From Rhodanobacter sp. C06 (lineage in GTDB: Bacteria > Pseudomonadota > Gammaproteobacteria > Xanthomonadales > Rhodanobacteraceae): a DNA stretch of 39,483 bases. The notes beneath the pieces are model-generated. The model was not told the DNA's origin. It ran no database searches and saw only the letters and a program-made list of their open reading frames with translations. Of the stretch, positions 1 through 9,168 are shown one piece after another. Position numbers and translations under genes: made by a program. The stretch covers positions 1 to 39,483 of the forward strand of contig NZ_MUNP01000075.1 of NCBI RefSeq assembly GCF_002001105.1, read 5' to 3'. Every line of letters begins with the position of its first letter. Position 1 is the first letter of the stretch.

Positions 1-50
1 CCTCACCCCAACCCTCTCCCCCGAAGGACTTCGGGGGAGAGGGAGCACTT
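1..50. repeat. Family 1 palindromic repeat, copy A (truncated by window edge)
   Basis: Bases 12-43 form a perfect 15-bp inverted repeat (CCCTCTCCCCCGAAG, 2-nt centre, then its complement). It is preceded by CCTCACCCCAA, the same lead-in seen in copy C at 3241. The right arm ends 12 nt before the GTG of the thioredoxin gene, so it lies in that gene's leader. The element probably extends beyond the left edge. Confidence 0.85.
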
Positions 51-54
51 CGCC

Positions 55-633
55 GTGCTGAGTCGCGACAACCTCGTGATTCTCGCGGTGGCGGTGCTCG
101 CCGCCGCACTGGGCGGCTGGCTGCAGCACGAGAGCCGGCTGGCACGGGTGCCGGCGGGCGTGGTGGTGGCACAGGTGGGCGAGCCCGCGCCCGCACTGGA
201 GCTGCCGGATTTGCAGGGACATCCGCACCGGCTGGCCGATTATCGCGGCCGTCGCGTGCTCCTGAATTTCTGGGCCAGCTGGTGCGGGCCGTGCCTGGAC
301 GAGCTGCCGGCGCTGGACAAGATGCAGGCCAAGTTCGGCGAAAACGGACCTGTCGTGCTGGGAATCGCGATGGACGAGTCCGCGCGGGTTCGTGCCTTTC
401 TCGACCATCATCCGGTGCGTTTCCCGATCTTGCTGGGTCGGATGGAGCCGCCAAGCACCTCGCTGCTGTGGGGCGATAGCGGCGAAATATTGCCTTACAG
501 CGTGTTGATCGGCGCCGATGGGCGCGTGATCGCCACCCATCGTGGCCCGCTCGATACCGCCACGCTCGATCAATGGCTTATGAGGAGTGCGGCCATGGAT
601 GGCCGCCCGTTTGATCTTCGCGAGCAGGGATGA
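55..633 (+). CDS. TlpA-family thiol:disulfide oxidoreductase
   Basis: The 192-residue protein has an N-terminal hydrophobic segment (about residues 7-23) that would act as a membrane anchor or uncleaved signal. A thioredoxin-like domain of the TlpA/ResA/AhpC-TSA class follows. The active site is WCGPC with cysteines 77 and 80, in the usual setting after LLNFWAS. Family members work in the periplasm, passing electrons to oxidised thiols, for example in cytochrome c maturation; the partner here cannot be told. The GTG at 55 is used because no better in-frame start lies ahead of the membrane segment. The only purine-rich stretch upstream is the arm of repeat copy A (GGGAGAGGGAG). aroQ follows after a 149-bp gap in which I see no gene. 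Confidence 0.88.
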   Translation: MLSRDNLVILAVAVLAAALGGWLQHESRLARVPAGVVVAQVGEPAPALELPDLQGHPHRLADYRGRRVLLNFWASWCGPCLDELPALDKMQAKFGENGPVVLGIAMDESARVRAFLDHHPVRFPILLGRMEPPSTSLLWGDSGEILPYSVLIGADGRVIATHRGPLDTATLDQWLMRSAAMDGRPFDLREQG

Positions 634-782
634 TCGCAAGAGTCACCTCGCATACGTCAGCGCACGGAGAGTGACGCACTTCTCCTTCAAACATCGCCGA
701 TCTGCGTCGAACTGGACAACATCCGGAACAGCGCGCAAACTTCGCCCGTTCCGGGTTCTCCGGACGTCGTCGAAGGTATGGT

Positions 783-1226
<444 letters not shown>

Positions 1227-1243
1227 CCCGAGTTTCCCTTTCC

Positions 1244-1261
1244 CGTCGCCCGCGGGCGACG
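1244..1261. promoter_or_regulatory. Perfect 18-bp palindrome upstream of accB
   Basis: CGTCGCCCGCGGGCGACG is self-complementary over its full length and lies 21 nt before the accB ATG, just after the aroQ stop. It could be an operator or an mRNA hairpin controlling accBC. It has no U-tract, so it is unlikely to be an intrinsic terminator. Role is inferred from position only. Confidence 0.4.
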
Positions 1262-1282
1262 TAATGACATGAAGGCCATCCC

Positions 1283-1741
1283 ATGGATCTGCGCAAGATC
1301 AAGAAGCTGATCGACCTGCTCGAGGAGTCCAACCTCGCCGAACTCGAAATCAAGGAGGGCGAGGAAGTGGTGCGCCTGTCGCGCGTGCCCAAGGGCGGCG
1401 CGGCCGTGGCCGCGCCCGCGCCGGTGATGATGGCGCCCGCCCCGGTGGCCGCCGCACCCGCTCCTGCCGCGGTCGCCGAAGCGCCCGCCGCCAATGCGCT
1501 GCCTGCCGGCCATGTGGTGAAGGCGCCGATGGTCGGCACGTTCTATGCCTCGTCCTCGCCGGGTGCGGCGCCGTTCGTCAAGGTCGGCCAGCAGGTGAAG
1601 GCCGGCGAGACGCTGGGCGTCATCGAGGCGATGAAGATGTTCAACCAGATCGAGGCCGACGTGGCCGGCACCATCCAGGCGATCCTGGTCGAGAACAGCC
1701 AGCCGGTCGAGTTCGACCAGCCGATGTTCGTGATTGCCTGA
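1283..1741 (+). CDS. accB: Acetyl-CoA carboxylase biotin carboxyl carrier protein
   Basis: The 152-residue biotin carrier subunit of acetyl-CoA carboxylase shuttles carboxylate from AccC to the carboxyltransferase in the first step of fatty acid synthesis. Residues 1-35 ([17 protein letters not shown]) match the conserved N-terminal helix region. An Ala/Pro-rich flexible linker covers about residues 43-75, and the biotinyl domain follows. The biotin-accepting lysine is Lys118 in EAMKMFNQ. The start is the ATG at 1283. accC follows 10 bp after the stop, the usual two-gene operon. The perfect palindrome at 1244-1261 lies in the leader. Confidence 0.97.
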   Translation: MDLRKIKKLIDLLEESNLAELEIKEGEEVVRLSRVPKGGAAVAAPAPVMMAPAPVAAAPAPAAVAEAPAANALPAGHVVKAPMVGTFYASSSPGAAPFVKVGQQVKAGETLGVIEAMKMFNQIEADVAGTIQAILVENSQPVEFDQPMFVIA

Positions 1742-1751
1742 GGCCGCCCGG

Positions 1752-3119
<1,368 letters not shown>

Positions 3120-3142
3120 GACAACGCGCTTCTCGCGTTTGC

Positions 3143-3280
3143 CTCCTCTCCCCTCCGGGGAGAGGATTGAGGTGAGGGGACGGGGCTTGCGACAAGCCCA
3201 GGACAAAGCCCGCTCAATCAGACTCCATCGCCAGAACATCCCTCACCCCAACCCTCTCCCCGACGGGGAGAGGGAGTGGA
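3143..3280. repeat. Family 1 repeat pair, copies B and C in inverted orientation
   Basis: Copy B (stem 3145-3165, CCTCTCCCC/GGGGAGAGG) is followed by ATTGAGGTGAGGGG. Copy C is CCCCTCACCCCAACC-type sequence followed by a stem at 3252-3274 (CCCTCTCCCCG/CGGGGAGAGGG). B is the reverse complement of C, so the two form one composite element of about 135 bp. A small hairpin lies between them (GGGCTTG-CGA-CAAGCCC, about 3183-3200). The right end of C lies 10-15 nt before the prmA ATG. The element fills the accC-prmA gap and has no coding signature. Confidence 0.85.
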
Positions 3281-3289
3281 CTTCGCCCC

Positions 3290-4189
3290 ATGCCCTTCCT
3301 CGAACTCTCCCTCACCGCCCGCCTCGAACAGCAGCCTCGCGTGGAGGAGGCGCTGGAGGATCTCGGCGCGCTGTCGATCACGCTGCGCGACGCCGATGCG
3401 GAGACGCCGGACGAGCAGGCGATCTTCGAGCCCGGCGTGGGCGAGCTGCCACTGTGGCCGACGATCACGCTGAACGCGTTGTTCGACGCGGACACGGACC
3501 GGCGCGGCCTGAGCGAAGCGCTAGGCGAACTGCTGCCGTGGCTGGAGCCGGACCAACTGGACTTCCGCGCGGTCGAGGACCAGGACTGGGAGCGCGCGTG
3601 GATGGACCAGTACCAGCCGATGCCTTTCGGCCGGCGGCTGTGGATCTATCCGTGGAACATCGAGCCGCCCGCGGACGACGAACGCGTCGTGGTGCGCCTC
3701 GATCCCGGCCTCGCCTTCGGCAGCGGAACGCACCCCACCACGGCGTTGTGCCTGGAGTGGCTGGACGGGCTCTCGCTCGCCGGCAAGACCGTCACCGACT
3801 ACGGCTGCGGCTCCGGCATCCTCGCCATCGCCGCGTTGAAGCTCGGCGCCGCCAGCACGGTCGGCGTGGACAACGATCCGCAGGCACTGCTCGCCTCGCG
3901 CGACAACGCCGAGCGCAACGGCGTGGCCGAACGCCTCGCACTGTTCCTGCCCGAGGATCACGCGAGCGAACCGGCCGACGTGTTCGTCGCGAACATCCTC
4001 GCCGGCCCGCTCGGCGAGCTCGCGCCCACCTTCGCCATCGCCGCGAAATCCGGCGCGCCGTTCGCGATCTCCGGCATCCTCGACGGCCAGCAGGACGAAC
4101 TGCTGGCGCGCTACGCCGAGTGGTTCGACGCGCTGCGGGTGGACACGCGCGAAGGCTGGGTACGCATCAGCGGAACGCGTCGCGGCTGA
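3290..4189 (+). CDS. prmA: Ribosomal protein L11 methyltransferase
   Basis: The 299-residue SAM-dependent methyltransferase trimethylates ribosomal protein L11 in the cytoplasm. The N-terminal substrate-recognition domain starts MPFLELSLTARLEQQ and covers about residues 1-90. A linker leads to a Rossmann-type domain with the SAM motif DYGCGSGILAIAALKLGA (about residues 168-185), GVDNDP, and the PrmA-specific VANILAGPL, equivalent to the NxxxPL catalytic loop. DPGLAFGSGTHPTT is also diagnostic. The ATG at 3290 follows repeat copy C, whose GGGAGAGGGAG arm is the only purine-rich sequence upstream. Confidence 0.96.
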   Translation: MPFLELSLTARLEQQPRVEEALEDLGALSITLRDADAETPDEQAIFEPGVGELPLWPTITLNALFDADTDRRGLSEALGELLPWLEPDQLDFRAVEDQDWERAWMDQYQPMPFGRRLWIYPWNIEPPADDERVVVRLDPGLAFGSGTHPTTALCLEWLDGLSLAGKTVTDYGCGSGILAIAALKLGAASTVGVDNDPQALLASRDNAERNGVAERLALFLPEDHASEPADVFVANILAGPLGELAPTFAIAAKSGAPFAISGILDGQQDELLARYAEWFDALRVDTREGWVRISGTRRG

Positions 4190-4237
4190 GCCGCGACCGC
4201 CTGCTAAGCTGGCGGCTCGCTCACTGCCACGGCCCGC

Positions 4238-5086
4238 ATGTATACGCAATGCCCCGAATGCCTGTCCGTGTTCTCGCTTGGCGCGCAAGCGCTGGTGCAG
4301 GCGCATGGCTACGTGATGTGCGGGCATTGCGGCGCCGGCTTCGACAGCCTCGCCACGCTCAGCGAGCAGTTGCCGCCGGAACCGTTCCAGGAACTGCCGG
4401 TGAACGACCAGGCGCTGGTGCCGCCGCGCATCGAATTGGTGGTGTACCGGCCGCAACCGCCGGCGCCGGAACCGGCGGTGGTCGTGGCGGAGACGGCGAC
4501 GCCGGCCGCGGAAGATTTCTCGCAACTGGTGTTCACGCCGCGTTTCGCGAAAAACGCGCGCCAACGCAAGCCGGTACGAGCGGACCGCAAGCGTCGTCCG
4601 CGTCGCGACGCCGCGACGCCGCGACGCTGGCCTTGGGTGCTGGTCTGCGGCACGCTCGCGGTGGCGCTCGGGCTGCAACTGGCGTGGATCGGCCGCGACG
4701 GCCTGATCCGCGACCCGCTGGTCGGCGGCTGGTTGCGCGGCGCCTGCAACGCGTTCGACTGCCACCTGCCGCTGGTCGCCGAGCCACAGCAATTGCGCCT
4801 GCTCGCCAGCAACGTCGAGAGCCATCCCAATGCCGCGCACGCGCTGATGATCAGCCTCAGCCTGCGCAACGAGGCCGCGTTCGCGCAGCCCTGGCCGGTG
4901 GTCGTGGTCACGCTGGAGGACGCGCAAGGCCACCGGCTGACGATGCGCCGCCTGCTGCCCACCGACTACCTGGACGATCCCGCCGTGCTGGATCGCGGCC
5001 TCGCTCCCGGCGCGACCACGGCCTTGTTGCTGGAAGTCCAGGATCCCGGCGACCAAGCGGTCGCATACGAGTTCGGCTTCGAGTAA
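4238..5086 (+). CDS. Zinc-ribbon and DUF3426 domain membrane protein
   Basis: The 282-residue protein opens with an MJ0042-type zinc ribbon (CPEC at residues 5-8, then CGHCGAGFD), so four cysteines can bind zinc. A low-complexity Pro/Ala stretch and a basic segment (KRRPRRDAATPRR) follow. A single membrane helix spans about residues 132-150, and a C-terminal DUF3426 domain lies on the far side. The family is common in beta- and gammaproteobacteria, often beside prmA as here; its molecular role is not established. TGCTAAGCT at 4202-4210 resembles an extended -10 about 28 nt before the ATG. Confidence 0.85.
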   Translation: MYTQCPECLSVFSLGAQALVQAHGYVMCGHCGAGFDSLATLSEQLPPEPFQELPVNDQALVPPRIELVVYRPQPPAPEPAVVVAETATPAAEDFSQLVFTPRFAKNARQRKPVRADRKRRPRRDAATPRRWPWVLVCGTLAVALGLQLAWIGRDGLIRDPLVGGWLRGACNAFDCHLPLVAEPQQLRLLASNVESHPNAAHALMISLSLRNEAAFAQPWPVVVVTLEDAQGHRLTMRRLLPTDYLDDPAVLDRGLAPGATTALLLEVQDPGDQAVAYEFGFE

Positions 5087-5168
5087 CGCATCGCGGGCTC
5101 CGCGATACGGACGGCACCGCAGGCGCCGGGAAATGCAAGTGCCCAATCGCGCTTTTTGAACGTACGCA

Positions 5169-5183
5169 GCACTTAAAATTCGC
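5169..5183. promoter_or_regulatory. AT-rich candidate Fis-binding site upstream of fis
   Basis: In the 224-bp gap before fis, the AT-rich stretch TTAAAATT is flanked by G and C at the spacing of the Fis consensus (G at 5169, C at 5183). Only the outer G/C and the A/T centre fit; the inner pyrimidine-purine steps do not. Fis autorepression is known in E. coli. No convincing -35/-10 pair was found, though TAGACT at 5196-5201 is possible. The rest of 5087-5310 holds no gene that I can see. Confidence 0.25.
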
Positions 5184-5310
5184 GGCACTCGCGGGTAGAC
5201 TCCGTGCTTCCGCACATCGTCACCGGCATGCGCGGAAGGACCGCCGACGCGGTCGCGGAAGACAATCAGAAGCAGCGGCCCAAGCAGCCGCGCAAGACAC
5301 ACAGAGGGAA

Positions 5311-5598
5311 ATGTCAGTGAATGCCGTGAGATTGCCAGCCACCGAGGCCACCCGTCCGGTCGCCTCGCAGAGTGCGCTGGGCGAATGCGTCAGCCGCACC
5401 GTGCGCCGTTATCTCGCCGACCTCGGCGGCGCAGACTGCGGCGAAGGCCTGCACGCGCTGGTGATCCGCGAAGTGGAAGGTCCGCTGCTGCGCGAGGTGC
5501 TGGCGTTCCACGACGGCAACCAGAGCCGCGCCGCGGTGGCGCTCGGCATCAACCGCGCCACGCTGCGCAAGAAGCTGGCCGCGCACGGCCTGCTGTAA
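5311..5598 (+). CDS. fis: DNA-binding protein Fis
   Basis: The 95-residue nucleoid protein bends DNA and modulates transcription and recombination. The C-terminal half is a clear Fis helix-turn-helix: PLLREVLAFHDGNQSRAA, then LGINRATLRKKLAAHGLL at the very end. The N-terminal part is variable, as in the family. The ATG at 5311 is preceded by GAGGG (5304-5308) and gives a normal Fis length. A longer frame reading in from 3139 passes through repeats and out-of-frame prmA and is not real. Here fis stands alone ahead of purH instead of behind dusB as in enteric bacteria. Confidence 0.93.
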   Translation: MSVNAVRLPATEATRPVASQSALGECVSRTVRRYLADLGGADCGEGLHALVIREVEGPLLREVLAFHDGNQSRAAVALGINRATLRKKLAAHGLL

Positions 5599-5616
5599 TT
5601 CCCCACCTGTCCCATT

Positions 5617-5637
5617 TGGCCGTCCAAACGACGGCCA
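5617..5637. promoter_or_regulatory. 8-bp inverted repeat between fis and purH
   Basis: TGGCCGTC (5617-5624), a 5-nt loop CAAAC and GACGGCCA (5630-5637) form a perfect stem 19 nt after the fis stop. There is no T-run behind it. The right arm overlaps where the purH -35 would lie, so it may be a weak fis terminator or an operator for purH. Confidence 0.4.
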
Positions 5638-5658
5638 CACCCCGGACTCGGCTATAAT
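5630..5658 (+). promoter_or_regulatory. Candidate purH promoter
   Basis: A perfect -10 box TATAAT lies at 5653-5658, 27 nt before the purH ATG. No good TTGACA is found 16-18 nt upstream (GACGGC at 5630-5635 is the best placed). The call rests on the -10 box and its position. Confidence 0.5.
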
Positions 5659-5685
5659 CGGCAGCTTTCCCGCCTGGAAGCCGCC

Positions 5686-7296
5686 ATGTCCACCCCCGCC
5701 GCCGTCCCCGTCCGCCGCGCCCTGCTCAGCGTTTCCGACAAGACCGGACTGATCGAGCTGGGCCGCCGCCTCGCCGCCAGGGGCGTGGAGCTGCTTTCCA
5801 CCGGCGGCAGCGCGAAAGTGCTGCGCGAGGCTGGCATCGCGGTGCAGGACGTCAGCGAGCTCACCGGTTTCCCCGAGATCATGGACGGCCGCGTCAAGAC
5901 CCTGCACCCCAAGGTGCACGGCGGCCTGCTCGGCCGGCGCGGCACCGACGACGCGGTGATGGCGGAACTCGGCATCGCGCCGATCGACCTCTTGGTGCTG
6001 AACCTCTACCCGTTCGAGGCCACCGTGGCCAAGCCGGGCTGCACGCTGGAAGACGCCATCGAGAACATCGACATCGGCGGCCCGGCGATGCTGCGTTCGG
6101 CCGCGAAGAACTGGAACGACGTGGGCGTGCTCACCTCGCCCGACCAGTACGACGGCGCGCTGGCCGAGATCGAGCAGCACGGCGGCCTCAGCCGCGCCAC
6201 GCGCTTCCAGCTGGCGGTCGCCGCGTTCAACAACGTGGCCAACTACGACGGCGCGATCAGTGACTACCTCTCGGGCCTCAAGCTCGACGAGGCGCACGAT
6301 GCCATCGCCGGCCACGAAGCCTTCCCCGGCCAGGCCAACGGCCGCTTCGTCAAGCTGATGGACCTGCGCTACGGCGAGAACCCGCACCAGAGCGCCGCGT
6401 TCTACCGCGACCTGTATCCGGCGCCGGGCACGCTGGCCACGTTCCGCCAGCTGCAGGGCAAGGAACTCTCGTTCAACAACATCGCCGACGCCGACGCGGC
6501 ATGGGAATGCGTGCGCAGCTTCGTCAAGCCGGCCTGCGTGATCGTGAAGCACGCCAACCCCTGCGGCGTGGCGGTGAGCCTGGACGGCATAGCCAAGGCC
6601 TACGACCTCGCCTACCAGACCGACCCCACCTCGGCCTTCGGCGGCATCATCGCGTTCAACCGCGAGCTCGACGGCGCCACCGCGCAGGCCATCGTGTCGC
6701 GCCAGTTCGTCGAGGTCGTGCTGGCGCCGTCGTATGGCGAGGACGCGCTGAAGGCGTTCGCGAAGAAGGGCAACGTGCGCGTGCTGGAGATTCCGGTGCC
6801 GCCGGGCACCGACCTGGTCGCTGCGCATCCGGGCAACCAGTCCAAGCGCGTCGGCTCGGGCCTGCTGATCCAGACCGCCGACACCGGCATGGTCAAGGCC
6901 GCGGACCTCAAGGTGGTGACCAGGCTGGCGCCCACGCCGCAGCAGATCGACGACCTGATCTTCGCGTGGAAGGTGGCGAAGTTCGTGAAGTCCAACGCCA
7001 TCGTCTACGCCAAGGATCGCCAGACCATCGGCATCGGCGCCGGCCAGATGAGCCGCGTGTACAGCGCAAAGATCGCCGGCATCAAGGCCGCCGACGAGAA
7101 GCTGGAAGTGCGCGGCTCGGTGATGGCCAGCGACGCGTTCTTCCCGTTCCGCGACGGCATTGACGCCGCCGCGGCCGCCGGCATCAGCGCGGTGATCCAG
7201 CCCGGCGGCTCGATGCGCGACGCCGAGGTGATCGCCGCCGCCGACGAACACGGCCTGGCGATGGTGTTCACGGGGATGAGGCACTTCCGTCACTGA
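5686..7296 (+). CDS. purH: Bifunctional AICAR formyltransferase/IMP cyclohydrolase
   Basis: The 536-residue enzyme performs the last two steps of IMP synthesis: formylation of AICAR with 10-formyl-THF, then ring closure. The IMP cyclohydrolase domain (about 1-200) shows [36 protein letters not shown] and NLYPFE. The formyltransferase domain follows, with [10 protein letters not shown], the catalytic Lys288-His289 in [22 protein letters not shown], and the C-terminal ending TGMRHFRH. The ATG at 5686 gives the canonical start. An imperfect hairpin (7284-7308) spans the stop codon but has no T-run. Repeat family 2 copy G1 lies just downstream. Confidence 0.97.
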   Translation: MSTPAAVPVRRALLSVSDKTGLIELGRRLAARGVELLSTGGSAKVLREAGIAVQDVSELTGFPEIMDGRVKTLHPKVHGGLLGRRGTDDAVMAELGIAPIDLLVLNLYPFEATVAKPGCTLEDAIENIDIGGPAMLRSAAKNWNDVGVLTSPDQYDGALAEIEQHGGLSRATRFQLAVAAFNNVANYDGAISDYLSGLKLDEAHDAIAGHEAFPGQANGRFVKLMDLRYGENPHQSAAFYRDLYPAPGTLATFRQLQGKELSFNNIADADAAWECVRSFVKPACVIVKHANPCGVAVSLDGIAKAYDLAYQTDPTSAFGGIIAFNRELDGATAQAIVSRQFVEVVLAPSYGEDALKAFAKKGNVRVLEIPVPPGTDLVAAHPGNQSKRVGSGLLIQTADTGMVKAADLKVVTRLAPTPQQIDDLIFAWKVAKFVKSNAIVYAKDRQTIGIGAGQMSRVYSAKIAGIKAADEKLEVRGSVMASDAFFPFRDGIDAAAAAGISAVIQPGGSMRDAEVIAAADEHGLAMVFTGMRHFRH

Positions 7297-7337
7297 AAGT
7301 GGCGGAAGTCAATCAAGCACCCCGGCATGGATTGACA

Positions 7338-7409
7338 TAGGAGCGCACCCTGTGCGCGATGCTTTTCCGTAACGTGACGAAGAGCGTTCGCGCACAAGAT
7401 GCGCTCCTA
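7338..7409. repeat. Family 2 inverted repeat, copy G1
   Basis: Left arm 7338-7360 (begins TAGGAGCGCACCCTGTGCGC) and right arm 7387-7409 (ends GATGCGCTCCTA) are an imperfect inverted repeat of about 23 bp with a 26-nt spacer. It lies in the gap between purH (+) and the convergent transporter gene (-), where it could end transcription from both sides. The same unit is inside polA at 10023-10098. Confidence 0.85.
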
Positions 7410-7440
7410 CGTCGCGATCACGGTGGCGACGGATACCCGC

Positions 7441-8442
7441 TCAATCCGCCGGCGCCGTATCCCCTTCATCTGGCGAGATCGCCTCGCCCCGCCGCGCATA
7501 CCGCCGCGCCAGCACCGCGCACACCATCAGCTGGATCTGGTGGAACAGCATCAGCGGCAGCACGATCATGCCCACTGGGTGCCCGGCGAACAGCACCTTC
7601 GCCATCGGCACGCCGCTTGCGAGGCTTTTCTTGGAGCCGCAGAACACGATGGTGATCTCGTCTTCCTTGCCGAAACCCAGCGCGCGCGCACCCTGGGTGG
7701 TACTCAGCAACGCGAGCGCCAGCAGCACCACGCAGACCAGCACCACACCGCCGAGCACCGGCAGCGGCACCTGCTTCCACAGGCCTTCCAGCACCGAGGC
7801 GCTGAACGCGGTGTAGACCACCAGCAGGATCGAACCCTGGTCGACCACACCGACCAGCGGGCGATGGCGCTGCACCCAGCCACCGATCCAGCGCTGCGCC
7901 ACCTGCCCCGCCACGAACGGCACGAGCAGCAGGCTGACGATCTCGCCCAGCGCATGCCAGGACATGCCGCCACTCCCGCCCGACTCCAGCAGCAAACCCG
8001 CCCACAACGGCGTGATGAAGATGCCGAGCAGACTGGACGCCGAGGCCGCGCACACCGCGGCGGAGACATTCCCGCGCGCGATCGAGGTGAACGCGATCGA
8101 CGACTGCACCGTGGACGGCAGGGTGCACAGGAACAGCACGCCAAGGTACAGGCTCGGCGTCACCAGCGGCGCCAGCAGCGGGCGCAACGCCCAGCCCATC
8201 AGCGGGAACAGCACGAAGGTGCTGCCCAGCACGACGAGATGCAGCCTCCAGTGCGTGACGCCCGCCAGCACCGCCTGCCGCGACAGCTTGGCGCCGTGCA
8301 GGAAGAACAGCAGCATGATCGCGCCGTCGGTGAGCCAGCCGAACGCCGTGGCCCACGCGCCGCGGCAGGGCAGCACGCTGGACAGCAGCACGGTCAGCAG
8401 CAGCGCGCAGGTGAAGCGATCGGGCAGGAAACGGCGGAGCAT
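7441..8442 (-). CDS. SBF-like (YfeH-type) bile acid:sodium symporter family protein
   Basis: The 333-residue, very hydrophobic protein has about nine or ten membrane helices. Segments such as GAIMLLFFLHGAKLSR, PSTVQSSIAFTSIARGN and FCGSKKSLASGVPMAKVLF are typical of the SBF-like subgroup of the bile acid/sodium symporter superfamily (E. coli YfeH). Family members are inner-membrane secondary transporters; the substrate cannot be read from sequence. The ATG at 8442 (MLRRFLPDRF) is preferred over an in-frame ATG at 8493, which would add a polar 17-residue extension. It lies 113 bp downstream of the DUF2782 gene on the same strand. Confidence 0.85.
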   Translation of the reverse strand: MLRRFLPDRFTCALLLTVLLSSVLPCRGAWATAFGWLTDGAIMLLFFLHGAKLSRQAVLAGVTHWRLHLVVLGSTFVLFPLMGWALRPLLAPLVTPSLYLGVLFLCTLPSTVQSSIAFTSIARGNVSAAVCAASASSLLGIFITPLWAGLLLESGGSGGMSWHALGEIVSLLLVPFVAGQVAQRWIGGWVQRHRPLVGVVDQGSILLVVYTAFSASVLEGLWKQVPLPVLGGVVLVCVVLLALALLSTTQGARALGFGKEDEITIVFCGSKKSLASGVPMAKVLFAGHPVGMIVLPLMLFHQIQLMVCAVLARRYARRGEAISPDEGDTAPAD

Positions 8443-8555
8443 GCGTGACACCGGCAACGAGGAACGCGTATTGCAGCGGTGCGACCGTGGCAAATCAATC
8501 CCGGAAGCTGCGCGCCTGCGTCGTCATCGCCATCCGTCGCCGCAACCGCCGAAGC

Positions 8556-9086
8556 TCAGCGGCCGTTGTCGTTGCCGCTGTCGGATGTGGCCGGCTTGCT
8601 GCCGCCCCACTCCAGGACCTTGTACATCACCGGGCGCACCGGCGGCGCGCCCTCGGTGGCGCGCATCACGCCATTGCTGTCCACCATGTAGGTGTAGGAC
8701 AACCCGTTCTTCTGGGTGACCACCACCATGTAGACGCGACCGTTGCGGCGGTACTCCTGGTAGACCGCATCGCCCTCGGTGTGCACCGTGACATCATCCG
8801 CCGGTGAATCACCCTTGGCCGTCTGCGACGCACCCTTGTCGCCCGGCATCGCGGGCAGCGGGATCGGCTTGCCCGGCAAGGGCGTGGCCATGACCTCGGC
8901 CGGCGTGCTGCCGCTGCTGCTCGAGGCCGGCTTGGCAGGTGGCGCCACCGCCTGCACGCCCGGATCGTTCATGCCCGGCGGCGGCGGGGCCGGCGCGAAC
9001 TTCGACGGTTGCTGGCTGCTGGACTGCGCACAGACCGGCAGCGCGACGAAGGCCGTGAGGGCGAGCAGGCAGGCAGCAGGTTTCAT
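8556..9086 (-). CDS. DUF2782 domain periplasmic protein
   Basis: The 176-residue protein starts with a clear signal peptide (MKPAACLLALTAFVALPVCA, cleavage around residue 20). A Ser/Pro/Ala-rich, disordered stretch of about 75 residues follows. The C-terminal part contains VTVHTEGDAVYQEYRRNG and RVYMVVVTQKNGLSYTYMVD, characteristic of DUF2782, a proteobacterial family of unknown role found next to polA in Xanthomonadales. The ATG at 9086 begins the signal peptide; an upstream in-frame ATG at 9182 would run into polA. It diverges from polA across 82 bp. Confidence 0.8.
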   Translation of the reverse strand: MKPAACLLALTAFVALPVCAQSSSQQPSKFAPAPPPPGMNDPGVQAVAPPAKPASSSSGSTPAEVMATPLPGKPIPLPAMPGDKGASQTAKGDSPADDVTVHTEGDAVYQEYRRNGRVYMVVVTQKNGLSYTYMVDSNGVMRATEGAPPVRPVMYKVLEWGGSKPATSDSGNDNGR

Positions 9087-9155
9087 GACGGCGACCTCGA
9101 TGGGGAGCCGCAGCATAGCAGCGCCTCCGCTGCTGCCCCGTGAACCTCGCCGTGC

Positions 9156-9161
9156 GAGAAT
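9156..9161 (+). promoter_or_regulatory. Candidate polA -10 box giving a leaderless start
   Basis: TGCGAGAAT (9153-9161) looks like an extended -10 (TGnGAGAAT). Its end is 7 nt before the polA ATG, which places the expected transcription start on the A of the ATG. GAAGG lies only 1 nt from the ATG, too close for a normal ribosome binding site. Confidence 0.4.
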
Positions 9162-9168
9162 CGAAGGC

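Noticed and set aside
3139-5598. An 819-codon open frame on + across prmA and the DUF3426 gene, ending in fis
   Set aside because: It reads through repeats and out-of-frame coding sequence, giving Arg/Pro-rich nonsense; only the last 95 codons (fis) are real.
8779-9168. N-terminal extension of polA by 130 codons
   Set aside because: It overlaps the DUF2782 gene antisense, and the canonical polymerase N-terminus starts at 9169.
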